A stretch of DNA of 14,678 bases. Source: an uncultured Fretibacterium sp. (GTDB lineage: Bacteria; Synergistota; Synergistia; Synergistales; Aminobacteriaceae). A program made the position numbers and the translations under genes. Location of the stretch: contig CALAUZ010000249.1 of NCBI GenBank assembly GCA_937892105.1, forward strand, positions 1 through 14,678. Reading direction: 5' to 3'. Shown here piece after piece: positions 1-6,226 of this stretch (positions within the stretch are counted from its first letter, which is position 1; every line of letters starts with the position of its first letter). The notes under the pieces were generated by a model. The model had not been told where the DNA came from. It was given only the letters and a program-made list of their open reading frames with translations, and made no database searches.

Positions 1-901
1 CTCCGGCAAATCCTCCTTCTCCGCGTCCGTCAATTCCTCCTCGTGATATATCGTCAGGTCTTCCTCCGGCTTCGTCCTCACTTCTGCGAACACCCGGTCT
101 TCCGCTTCCGTCAATTCCTCGCTCGTCATGAAGTTCACTGCCGATACTCCAGGCGGTAAGTCGCTCTTCTTCATATGCCTGTCTCCTTTCGTTGTTTCCG
201 CGTACTACATGCTCGACGTTATCAAGCACTCGACGCGATAATCCGCTCGTTACTGTCCCAAGACGCATTACTGTCGGCATGTCCAGTTCTGATATTTTCT
301 CAAAGTCGTACTTTTCCACATACGGCTCTAATCCGCACCGTGTCAGCAAATAATATTCTACGCTGTCTCTCAATAAGCCAGTTATTTTCTCTCGGTCGGA
401 AGGATTCTGCGCTCTCGAATATAATGCGTCGTTGCTCGACTCTAAACGCTGGCTTAGGTTTCGCGCTATTCCGGCTATCTGGCTTCGTAAATCTCCGCTT
501 ACTCCGTATAACTTGCTTAATTGTGCTGATACGTCGTTCACGTCTTCAGGCTCTACCTGCCAGATATAGGGCGGTTCGTTAAATTCATGCCCAAAACCCG
601 GCCGCGTATCCGTTATGTCGAATACGTGCCTCACTTTCTGACCGTCCGCACTTAATAACCTTACGCTTTTTGTTCCCTTGTTCACGTAACGGCTAAAATG
701 CTTATTCCATAAATCTATATCCGCACATGCTACCGCATTCGGTCGCTGGTCGTAGATTAAAAGCTGGTCTCGGAAGTCGTACTTGTGATTCCGAGCCGCA
801 CACGTCAAAAATTCTGACCAGTTAAATCCGTCTGATCTCACTCTATGGCTTACTTCATTAAACCTGCGCCTCGCTTCCTCTAGCGTCGTCTCGTCTGCCA
901 T
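1..901 (-). CDS. Large helicase/methylase-like protein of conjugative elements, N-terminal part (partial)
   Basis: This reading frame is open from an ATG at 901 to the left edge of the window, giving 300 codons and no stop, so the C-terminal part is missing. AGGAG lies six bases before the ATG, and the start is nine bases after the stop of the upstream ardC-like gene. The translation begins MADETTLEEARRRFNEV. Near residue 40 it carries a motif reading YDFRDQLLIYDQRPNA, followed by DLWNKHFSRYVNKGTKSV. I recognise this as the N-terminus of the very large SNF2-type helicase or methylase-like proteins carried by conjugative elements of Clostridia and relatives. Residues near 185-240 (SVEYYLLTRCGLEP, then TVMRLGTVTSGLSRRVL) also fit. 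After about residue 255 it becomes a Gly/Arg/Asp-rich linker, which is usual in this family before the helicase core. The catalytic domains lie outside the window, so the activity is not shown here. Confidence 0.7.
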   Translation of the reverse strand, partial: MADETTLEEARRRFNEVSHRVRSDGFNWSEFLTCAARNHKYDFRDQLLIYDQRPNAVACADIDLWNKHFSRYVNKGTKSVRLLSADGQKVRHVFDITDTRPGFGHEFNEPPYIWQVEPEDVNDVSAQLSKLYGVSGDLRSQIAGIARNLSQRLESSNDALYSRAQNPSDREKITGLLRDSVEYYLLTRCGLEPYVEKYDFEKISELDMPTVMRLGTVTSGLSRRVLDNVEHVVRGNNERRQAYEEERLTAWSIGSELHDERGIDGSGRPGVRRSEDEAGGRPDDISRGGIDGRGEGGFAG

Positions 902-910
902 TGTTCGCTC

Positions 911-2152
911 CTAACGCCTCAGACCTTGATGCCGTTCTTCCTGTATGCTGATTTTTGCCTTCTCGTCCCCTGTGCCGTAAGAAATTTTTACGGCTTCTCC
1001 TAATGGCGGGACTTCCGTCATCTTCTCTAGTTTATGCACTACAAGACTTTGACGGCCTACCTGTTGGACACAATAACCCTGTGATTCATCTACATGAAGA
1101 ATTTTTCCCTTGTACTGCTGACCGTCCACTCGCGGTTTCAGAAATACTTTCGTGTCGCCTTCAATCAGCTTCATATCACGGATCGTCTGCTCCGTAAGGG
1201 CGGGTTTCTGTTCGGGGGTCTGGCCTTCGGGCGTTGACTGCGATTGTGCCTGTTCCCGTTCCCGGACTCGTTCATACTTCAAGATTTCCTCTGACGCTTT
1301 CTGCGCCTGACTCACAGCTCGAAATAAGGCGTTCGGGTCTTCCTTTACTGCTTTCACCCAATAATCCACGTAGGCCGCGTGATTATCAAAATGCTCCTGC
1401 GTCTGCGGGATTCCTGTCTCCGCCGATACAAACATTGAAGTGATTTCTGCTACGAGTTCTTCCTTCGCGTAACTCTCGGAGTGCATGTCGCTGGAGGTCT
1501 CTCGGTTCAATCGGCTGGGGTGTCCTGTCCAATGGCCTAATTCATGAAGGCAAGTAGCGTAATAATCCGCCTGACTGTTGAACTGGCCGCGTTCTGGCAC
1601 TTGGATATAATCGTTCGTTCGGTTATAGAATGCCTCGTTTCCGCCGTGTCGAATTTCAGCTCCAGATTCTTGCAATATCCTCTCGGCCTTCTCGCTCGTC
1701 TCGATTGGGTTACGCGCGGGCGGTTCGTAAGCGGGGATTCCTTCTATCTGCGATGCGTGAAATACAACGTAATTCCTCACAAGGACGCTTTTCTCCACTT
1801 CCTGTTTCCCGTCCTCGTCTAGTACGGGGTCGCCGAACTCGTCCACTTTAGGCTTCTCATCAAACTTGTAAAATTCTACGTGTGTGCCTTTCTCGCCCGG
1901 CTTCACGTGCCAGCCTTTTTCTTTCGCTTGGTCGAAAGTTGCCCATCGAGGGTCATTAGCATGTCCCAATGCCTGACTTTGTAATGCTAAATTTATCGAG
2001 TTTATCCCGTGATACGCTCGACCGCTTACCGCATTAAATGGTGCGTCCCCGTCTGTCCATGTCCGTTGCCACGGGGCTGTGCCATTCTCCATTGCGTCGC
2101 ACAATTTTTTCACGAGTTCTTCTCGATATTCCTGCGCCTTTGAGGAAATCAC
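911..2152 (-). CDS. ardC: ArdC-type antirestriction protein with C-terminal KfrB-like domain
   Basis: This 413-residue protein has an ArdC-type N-terminal ssDNA-binding domain, about residues 6-135, with the signatures NGTAPWQRTW, FNAVSGRAYHGIN and WATFDQAKEKGWHVKPGEKG. A zincin-like domain follows, with HELGH at 203-207 and a downstream KEELVAEI segment at 230-236 that can supply the third metal ligand. ArdC-family proteins bind single-stranded DNA and protect incoming plasmid DNA from host restriction, and that role is inferred here. Residues 320-391 form an extra module resembling the KfrB domain, and about half of these positions are identical to the C-terminus of the neighbouring relaxase. 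Translation starts at a GTG (2152-2150) that overlaps the stop of the 62-residue gene as GTGA. GGAGG eight bases upstream supports this start, so the two genes are translationally coupled. Confidence 0.88.
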   Translation of the reverse strand: MISSKAQEYREELVKKLCDAMENGTAPWQRTWTDGDAPFNAVSGRAYHGINSINLALQSQALGHANDPRWATFDQAKEKGWHVKPGEKGTHVEFYKFDEKPKVDEFGDPVLDEDGKQEVEKSVLVRNYVVFHASQIEGIPAYEPPARNPIETSEKAERILQESGAEIRHGGNEAFYNRTNDYIQVPERGQFNSQADYYATCLHELGHWTGHPSRLNRETSSDMHSESYAKEELVAEITSMFVSAETGIPQTQEHFDNHAAYVDYWVKAVKEDPNALFRAVSQAQKASEEILKYERVREREQAQSQSTPEGQTPEQKPALTEQTIRDMKLIEGDTKVFLKPRVDGQQYKGKILHVDESQGYCVQQVGRQSLVVHKLEKMTEVPPLGEAVKISYGTGDEKAKISIQEERHQGLRR

Positions 2153-2337
2153 CGCTTTTCACCTCCAGCATTGTCCCAGTCCTTGACTTTGCGTTTCCAG
2201 TCCTGCTTTAACTGTTTTTCCTCCTCCGGCGTGGGAAGCATTACTATTCCCTCTGATTCTGGGGTCTCGTCTGGCTCGCCGCTGTTATATAGGTTCGCTC
2301 CGTAGTATTCAAGTATTTCATTTAACTCCTTGTCCAT
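2149..2337 (-). CDS. Small acidic hypothetical protein, 62 aa
   Basis: This is a 62-residue protein beginning MDKELNEILEYYGANLYN. I do not recognise a family. The composition is rich in Glu, Asp and Lys, with a short helical N-terminus and a middle segment PDETPESEGIVMLPTPEE, and there is no signal peptide or membrane segment. It lies between the relaxase, whose stop is 43 bases upstream, and the ardC-like gene, which it overlaps by four bases. AAGGAGG precedes the ATG, although a spacing of about 12 bases is long. Its 3' end contains the Shine-Dalgarno sequence of the downstream GTG start. This makes it a real translated gene whose translation probably feeds ribosomes into ardC. Its function is unknown; a transfer-linked accessory role is suggested only by its position. 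Confidence 0.65.
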   Translation of the reverse strand: MDKELNEILEYYGANLYNSGEPDETPESEGIVMLPTPEEEKQLKQDWKRKVKDWDNAGGEKR

Positions 2338-2380
2338 GACTAAAAAATCCCTCCTTCTTTTTTCTTTACAGGTTAAGGGT

Positions 2381-4291
2381 TTATAGGCTTCGCGTCCGGC
2401 GGCGTTCTTCCTCGCGGTGGATTCTTGCCCTCTGCACTTCTTCGCTGTATGCGATTTTTACCGTCTCTCCCGGCAACGGCGGCCTTTCAAGACGGTCTAA
2501 TCTGTGGACAATTAGACTGTGTTGTCCTACCAACTGGACGCAAATCCCACGCTTCTCATCTACATGCACTATTCGCCCTCTGTACTGCTGGTTATCTGTT
2601 CGTGGATTTATATAAATCTTGGGTTTGTCGGCTAACTTCATTCTTGAAATTTCCTCTGCCGTTATTGGCCGCGGGGCTTGCCTTTGTGCCTGTCTGCGAC
2701 GTTCCACTTCTGCCGATAATTCGGGGTTCGCTAATTTCAGGCCATATTTCACCGCCGCTGAGATACAAAGTTCCTTGTATTCCGCGTTACCCGTGATTTC
2801 CGTCGCTCCCCATTTCTGGTTCGCAAGCTGTAACGCCGCCGCTACCGATTTTTCCGTCAACTTTCGTTTATTTAGGACAATCCTTCTGCCCATGTCGGAA
2901 AAATCCGCCGTGTACGTTCCGGCCTTACAGTACAAAACACTGTCTCCAGCTCCACGCCTTGCGCTATAATCTCGCAAGTCCATTCCGTGCTGTGTTTGCG
3001 GGATTCTTATTCCTGACTGCTCCGGCAACAATAACAACTGACCCGGATAACGGTACACTCGGTATGCGTCCTCGCGGCTCTGGTCGGCTAACCAATCCTT
3101 AAATGATGGGAAACGTTTCAGATAGTGCGATTTCAATTCGAGGATTTCTTCGCCCTGATGTTCTCTCAGTGCAAGCCGTTCTCTCTGACTCGCAAACGCA
3201 AATATGCTTCGGATTTGGTTTAATTCTCCCCCTCTGCCTTTCCAGCTCTCGCTAAATATTTCTGTCCGGCGGCTCTTTTGAACCCAATATAAATTTTCGC
3301 GTTCTTGCTTTTGACGCGCCTTTAATTCTCGTATCGCTCTACTCTTGCTCCTCATGTAAATTTCTCGCTCGGCACGATATTCTTCCCACATGGATTTTCT
3401 TCCTGCTGGGTGCGGCGATGATTGGATTTCATCTTGATTTGGCTTGACTGGCGTTTGCAATTTCAAGTCTCGTTTCCGTTCCTGATAGTCGCCTAACCTT
3501 GCTTCCAGTTTCTTAAAACTGCTCTCACGCGACACTTGAGACAACTTCACAGCTCTATCTCCCATTTTCAAGACTGCCCCGTTCCCTTTACGCTCTAGCA
3601 AAAATCCTTTCGACGCTAATTTGGCGTGCAACTCGTCCCAACTTGTCGCAGTCTCTAATATTGTCGCTAGTTCTCGCTTCGCTTGACGTTCTAGGCTTTC
3701 CATCCCTGTGTGTGCTTCTATATCTCTGGCTCTCTGCGAGATTTCAGGCGTTTTTCTGGCGTTCGCGTCCCTCTCAAAAATATTGCCGGATTCATCTACT
3801 TCATAACGTCCTGTCCTTTCCACGTCCCAGCCCTGTATGATTTCGATTTTTCGCGCCGCTCTTTCTAGGGCTTTCTTTGTCCACCCTCCGGCGGGACGAA
3901 TTGCTCGGAATGTTTCAGGTAAGATTCGATTTACTGCTACATGCACATGAAGATTATCCGTGTCGGACTGCAACGCCCATAACGCTTGACAGTCCTGCAA
4001 GTCCAATTCCTTTAACGCTATTCCTACTGCTTCGTCCACTTGCTCATTCGTCGGGCTTTCTTCCGCTCTCCATGACAATATGAAATGAAGCACGGGGTTT
4101 TTGCACCTCACGTTCTCATACGAAACCCCTTCCATCTCTAGGTACGCTTTCTCTGGCGGCGAGTTCAAATTTTTCGTCCCTACATGAAGTACTGAATTTT
4201 TTGTGTGTCCGGTTACTCCTAGACAATAATTTATTAAGTCCTTAAAGCTGCTACGGCTGTCCCGCCGTTTAGATGGGAGTTTCGCTATCAT
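2381..4291 (-). CDS. traI: IncP TraI-type (MOBP1) relaxase with LPD7-like and KfrB-like modules
   Basis: This 636-residue protein begins MIAKLPSKRRDSRSSF and has the layout of RP4 TraI. The likely nicking tyrosine is Y22 in the segment LINYCLG, at the same position as in RP4 TraI. The metal-binding histidine motif TDNLHVHVAVNR spans residues 111-122 (H115, H117), and a conserved LHFILSWRAEE lies near 68-78. Such enzymes cut one strand at oriT and stay covalently attached to its 5' end. Residues about 194-268 match the linker region of the family (HTGMESL, SWDELHAKLASKGFLLERKGNG). A charged coiled-coil-like stretch covers about 300-385. Residues about 440-530 look like an LPD7 domain (FSDMGRRIVL, then ALQLANQKWGATEITG). 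Residues 545-616 are KfrB-like. The gene overlaps the upstream ribbon-helix-helix gene by 23 bases, and AAGG lies nine bases before its ATG. Confidence 0.93.
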   Translation of the reverse strand: MIAKLPSKRRDSRSSFKDLINYCLGVTGHTKNSVLHVGTKNLNSPPEKAYLEMEGVSYENVRCKNPVLHFILSWRAEESPTNEQVDEAVGIALKELDLQDCQALWALQSDTDNLHVHVAVNRILPETFRAIRPAGGWTKKALERAARKIEIIQGWDVERTGRYEVDESGNIFERDANARKTPEISQRARDIEAHTGMESLERQAKRELATILETATSWDELHAKLASKGFLLERKGNGAVLKMGDRAVKLSQVSRESSFKKLEARLGDYQERKRDLKLQTPVKPNQDEIQSSPHPAGRKSMWEEYRAEREIYMRSKSRAIRELKARQKQERENLYWVQKSRRTEIFSESWKGRGGELNQIRSIFAFASQRERLALREHQGEEILELKSHYLKRFPSFKDWLADQSREDAYRVYRYPGQLLLLPEQSGIRIPQTQHGMDLRDYSARRGAGDSVLYCKAGTYTADFSDMGRRIVLNKRKLTEKSVAAALQLANQKWGATEITGNAEYKELCISAAVKYGLKLANPELSAEVERRRQAQRQAPRPITAEEISRMKLADKPKIYINPRTDNQQYRGRIVHVDEKRGICVQLVGQHSLIVHRLDRLERPPLPGETVKIAYSEEVQRARIHREEERRRTRSL

Positions 4292-4589
4292 TCAATACTA
4301 CCTTTTCCAGTCCTGTGATAAACGTATTCAAGTTCTCCAGCGCGGTTGCCGTCTTCTCGCTGTACATGCCTTGCGATTCCTTAAAGACATATTTCAACAG
4401 TCCTCCCTGACGGCGCAATTCCGATAGCATTTTTGTCTCTATCCTCGACGGTACTCTACGGCTTAACGCCCGGCGACGGATATACTCAGACATTGATAAC
4501 CCTGACACTTCCGCATTCTCTCGGATCGCGCTTTGTTCTTCTTGCGTTACTCGGATATGTATGTTCTTATCGAAAATTACGCCTTCCAA
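4269..4589 (-). CDS. traJ: Relaxosome accessory protein, TraJ/MobC-like ribbon-helix-helix
   Basis: This is a 106-residue protein. Residues 8-42 form a ribbon-helix-helix DNA-binding fold: a beta strand NIHIRVTQEEQ, then a helix to residue 29, a turn at SGLSMSEY and a second basic helix ending IRRRAL. Small proteins of this kind (MobC in mobilisable plasmids, TraJ in RP4) bind an inverted repeat beside nic and load the relaxase. The gene lies next to the predicted oriT and just upstream of the relaxase, with a 23-base overlap, which is the RP4 traJ-traI order. The start is a TTG at 4589-4587. It is chosen because AGAAGGAGG lies eight bases upstream and no better ATG is present. Downstream of the fold the protein is helical with a Leu-rich pattern, likely used for dimer or relaxase contacts. 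The name traJ is given by position and type, not by close similarity. Confidence 0.8.
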   Translation of the reverse strand: MEGVIFDKNIHIRVTQEEQSAIRENAEVSGLSMSEYIRRRALSRRVPSRIETKMLSELRRQGGLLKYVFKESQGMYSEKTATALENLNTFITGLEKVVLNDSETPI

Positions 4590-4620
4590 CTTCCTTGCCT
4601 CCTTCTAAATTTTTTCGGGT

Positions 4621-4638
4621 TCAGGGTCAGTTCCCTGA
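4621..4638. repeat. Inverted repeat TCAGGG-6-CCCTGA
   Basis: A perfect 6-base inverted repeat with a 6-base spacer lies just upstream of traJ. An alternative pairing, GTCAG-TTCC-CTGAC at 4626-4639, uses partly the same bases. It could be an operator for the traJ operon or part of oriT. Confidence 0.4.
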
Positions 4639-4642
4639 CTAG

Positions 4643-4652
4643 CTCACGTGAG
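4643..4652. repeat. Perfect 10-bp palindrome CTCACGTGAG
   Basis: A perfect palindrome lies between the traJ ribosome binding site and the tandem repeats. The ribbon-helix-helix TraJ/MobC-like protein encoded next to it is a plausible ligand, which would allow autoregulation. This is inference. Confidence 0.4.
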
Positions 4653-4656
4653 AGAC

Positions 4657-4682
4657 TGCTACAGCCGATTGCTACAGCCGAT
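4657..4682. repeat. Two tandem 13-bp direct repeats (TGCTACAGCCGAT)
   Basis: The 13-base unit TGCTACAGCCGAT occurs twice with no gap (4657-4669 and 4670-4682). It lies 17 bases left of the oriT inverted repeat. Exact tandem repeats in an oriT region commonly bind relaxosome or regulatory proteins. Only two copies are present, so a replication iteron array is not supported. Confidence 0.75.
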
Positions 4683-4699
4683 TACGTCCTCCGCACTTG

Positions 4700-4729
4700 G
4701 TACATAACTTACGCAGTGAGTTCGTGTAC
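4700..4729 (+). repeat. Predicted oriT inverted repeat (nic-proximal hairpin)
   Basis: Left arm 4700-4712 (GTACATAACTTAC) pairs with right arm 4716-4729 (GTGAGTTCGTGTAC) across a GCA loop. Thirteen pairs form, two of them T-G wobbles, with one bulged C at 4723. RP4-type origins have an imperfect inverted repeat beside nic whose nic-side arm is bound by TraJ. Here the repeat is on the traJ side of the nic candidate, the same topology as RP4. Confidence 0.6.
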
Positions 4730-4733
4730 ACAT

Positions 4734-4745
4734 GTGCCTGCTTGT
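4734..4745 (+). other. Candidate nic site of oriT
   Basis: The plus strand reads GTGCCTGCTTG starting at 4734. The core CCTGC matches the right half of the IncP/Ti-border nic consensus YATCCTG|Y, placing the cut between 4740 and 4741, 11 bases from the hairpin arm. The left half of the consensus (YAT) is not matched, so the exact cut site is a guess. Confidence 0.3.
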
Positions 4746-4802
4746 CCCTTTATTCCCTTATGCCTTTACAAATCTTTCAGAGTATATATGTCCTTCTCAA
4801 AA

Positions 4803-4819
4803 TATGCGTTAAACGCATA
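4803..4819. promoter_or_regulatory. 17-bp palindrome, possible operator
   Basis: TATGCGTTAAACGCATA is a perfect 8-base inverted repeat around one central base, 80 bases before traK. It is not followed by a T run, so it is not a terminator. Its symmetry suggests a binding site for a dimeric repressor, for example the XRE-type regulator encoded at 6973-7287 or TraK. On the minus strand a TTTAAC inside it could act as a -35 for leftward transcription, with CATATA about 17 bases further on. This promoter reading is weak. Confidence 0.45.
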
Positions 4820-4899
4820 AATTTAGCCCCTGTGCTATTTTCTTTTTACTCGCTCTGCTAAGTTGGGGCAATAAAAATTAAACGAAAAGGAGGGTCTTT

Positions 4900-5475
4900 A
4901 TGTTAGCCGCTACTACAAAAATTGGATCGAAATATTTAGTCCATATTGAAATCTTGAAGGCTCTGGGGGCAGAACTGGAAAATCTACCTGAAAAGGAAAA
5001 AGTCTTCTTCGACTTCAAAAGTGCTGTCGTTTTTCTTAGACCGTTTTTAGAACTCGCCATCAAGAAAAATTACACCAAAGACGAGATTTTTCAAATCATG
5101 GACAAAGTCGGCTGGCACATAACTCAAAACACTTTCAAATATTTCTGGAGCCTCTTTACTCTTGAAGAAGAAGCCTCCAACAAAAAGAAACCTAACTCTA
5201 AGTCTGCAGGAAAAGAAAAGTGTGAACACGCTCACCCTACCGTCAAGCAGAATGAACATAAATCGCAGGAAATTATAAACGCTGTTCTTCCTACTCATGA
5301 GGCAACTTCACAGGGTAGTGAATCTTCAATACCTGAAGCACAAAATCACAATGCCGCTAAAAATGAAGCACAAGCTCCCGCAAATGAAAATCATAACGAG
5401 GAGAAATCTACCGCAATTTCTACGCAACAAAAAAGCGCGCATTTTCTACTGCCACCTGATACGGAGGATTTATAA
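4900..5475 (+). CDS. traK: TraK-like oriT-binding protein with low-complexity tail
   Basis: This 191-residue protein is the first gene of the plus-strand operon, and GGAGG lies six bases before its ATG. Residues about 36-86 have a helical pattern: FDFKSAVVFLRPFLELAIKK, then KDEIFQIMDKVGWHITQNTF, then KYFWSLF. The spacing of Gly, Ile and aromatic residues resembles the helix-turn-helix of RP4 TraK and similar small oriT-binding proteins. TraK wraps the region downstream of nic and assists relaxosome opening. RP4 TraK is about 134 residues, while this one has an extra Asn/His/Glu/Lys-rich tail from about residue 92 with no visible domain. Position supports the call: it is the first gene to the right of the predicted oriT and is followed by a VirC1/TraL-type ATPase. 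Similarity is weak, so the name is mainly by position and pattern. Confidence 0.6.
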   Translation: MLAATTKIGSKYLVHIEILKALGAELENLPEKEKVFFDFKSAVVFLRPFLELAIKKNYTKDEIFQIMDKVGWHITQNTFKYFWSLFTLEEEASNKKKPNSKSAGKEKCEHAHPTVKQNEHKSQEIINAVLPTHEATSQGSESSIPEAQNHNAAKNEAQAPANENHNEEKSTAISTQQKSAHFLLPPDTEDL

Positions 5476-5477
5476 AT

Positions 5478-6224
5478 ATGCCAACACAAGAAAATTTATT
5501 TTTGTACTTCATCGGCGGCAGTAAGGGCGGCGTTGGCAAAAGTATTCTCAGTATGCTTCTCGCTGACTTCCTTACTCAATACAGAAAGAGAAAAATCATT
5601 CTCGTCGAAAGCGATACTAGCAATCCTGACGTAGGGAAAACTTTTACTCATAGCGATGATGTCGAAGTCCTTTCTCTGTCTCTTGATGAGGCCGATGGCT
5701 GGATTGAACTTGTTAATTATTCTGAGGCTAGCGACAAAGACATCGTCATAAATTCTGCCGCTCGGTCGGGTGAAGCTGTCGAAAAATTTGGCGGCACTCT
5801 CATCGGCAGTCTCGAGGAGCTTCACAGACAACTCGTCTCTTTCTGGGTCATTAACCGTCAGAGGGACAGTATCGAGCTTCTCAAAAAATATATGGATGTT
5901 GTTCCCGGTGAACTACACGTCGTCCGTAATACCTTCTACGGTGAGCCTCAAAAGTTCGAGTTATTCAACGGCTCTAAGACAAAAATTGAGGCTGAAAAGC
6001 GCGGGGCTACTATCGACCTGCCTGACCTCGCTGATCGCGTTACTGATGATTTGTACTCTAAACGCCTTTCTATCGTTACCGCTCTGGAGACTATGCCGCT
6101 CGGTAACAAAGCTGAACTCAAACGTTGGCGTTCCGTCGCTTGGAAGAGATTTGATGAGGTGGGCATCGCTCAACCTTTACCTGCAAAGGAAGAAAAAAAT
6201 CCTAAGAAAAGTGAGCGGTCTTAA
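5478..6224 (+). CDS. traL: TraL-like / VirC1-like ParA-family ATPase
   Basis: This 248-residue protein has a deviant Walker A motif, GGSKGGVGKS, at residues 13-22, with the signature lysine K16 of the ParA/MinD/VirC1 class. IILVESDTSNPDV near residues 40-52 is the switch I/Walker A-prime region, with an Asp where ParA proteins have one. Members linked to conjugation (IncP TraL, Agrobacterium VirC1) act near oriT. VirC1 helps assemble relaxosomes at the cell pole; RP4 TraL is less well understood and of similar length. The gene starts two bases after the traK stop, with GGAGG ten bases upstream, so it is co-expressed with traK. A plasmid-partition ParA is the main alternative, but no parB-like gene or clear centromere array is next to it and the flanks are transfer genes. 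Confidence 0.72.
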   Translation: MPTQENLFLYFIGGSKGGVGKSILSMLLADFLTQYRKRKIILVESDTSNPDVGKTFTHSDDVEVLSLSLDEADGWIELVNYSEASDKDIVINSAARSGEAVEKFGGTLIGSLEELHRQLVSFWVINRQRDSIELLKKYMDVVPGELHVVRNTFYGEPQKFELFNGSKTKIEAEKRGATIDLPDLADRVTDDLYSKRLSIVTALETMPLGNKAELKRWRSVAWKRFDEVGIAQPLPAKEEKNPKKSERS

Positions 6225-6226
6225 TC

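Larger units (their letters stand above)
4590..4899. other. oriT: Divergent intergenic region with predicted origin of transfer (oriT)
   Basis: These 310 bases separate the minus-strand traJ-traI genes from the plus-strand traK-L-M genes. In RP4 the oriT lies between traJ and traK in the same arrangement. No coding frame is convincing here. From left to right the region holds an 18-base inverted repeat (4621-4638), a 10-base palindrome (4643-4652), two 13-base tandem repeats (4657-4682), a long imperfect inverted repeat (4700-4729), a CCTGC motif (4737-4741) and a 17-base palindrome (4803-4819). The last part is A/T-rich and ends in a strong Shine-Dalgarno sequence for traK. Divergent promoters must lie here, but I could not pick convincing -35/-10 pairs. 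The oriT call rests on gene order plus repeat structure. Confidence 0.7.

Noticed and set aside
175..582. 135-codon plus-strand frame
   Set aside because: It lies opposite the helicase-like gene, whose minus-strand frame has a good start and family motifs. The plus-strand translation is Leu/Arg/Ser-rich with no motif.
2425..2969. Plus-strand frames of 116-123 codons opposite the relaxase
   Set aside because: They are antisense shadows of the KfrB- and LPD7-like regions of the relaxase, with no ribosome binding site and no recognisable domain.
4657..4682. Replication iterons
   Set aside because: Only two copies and no replication initiator gene in the window. A relaxosome-associated repeat fits better.
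4433..4820. Plus-strand frames running from traJ into the intergenic region
   Set aside because: They have no ribosome binding site and cover the repeats and palindromes of the predicted oriT.
4826..4870. GCCCC/GGGGC pair before traK as a terminator or riboswitch
   Set aside because: The stem is only about five bases with a loop of roughly 35 bases, which chance explains.
5478..6224. Plasmid partition ParA
   Set aside because: The fold is shared, but no parB partner is present and all neighbours are transfer genes, so TraL/VirC1 is preferred.
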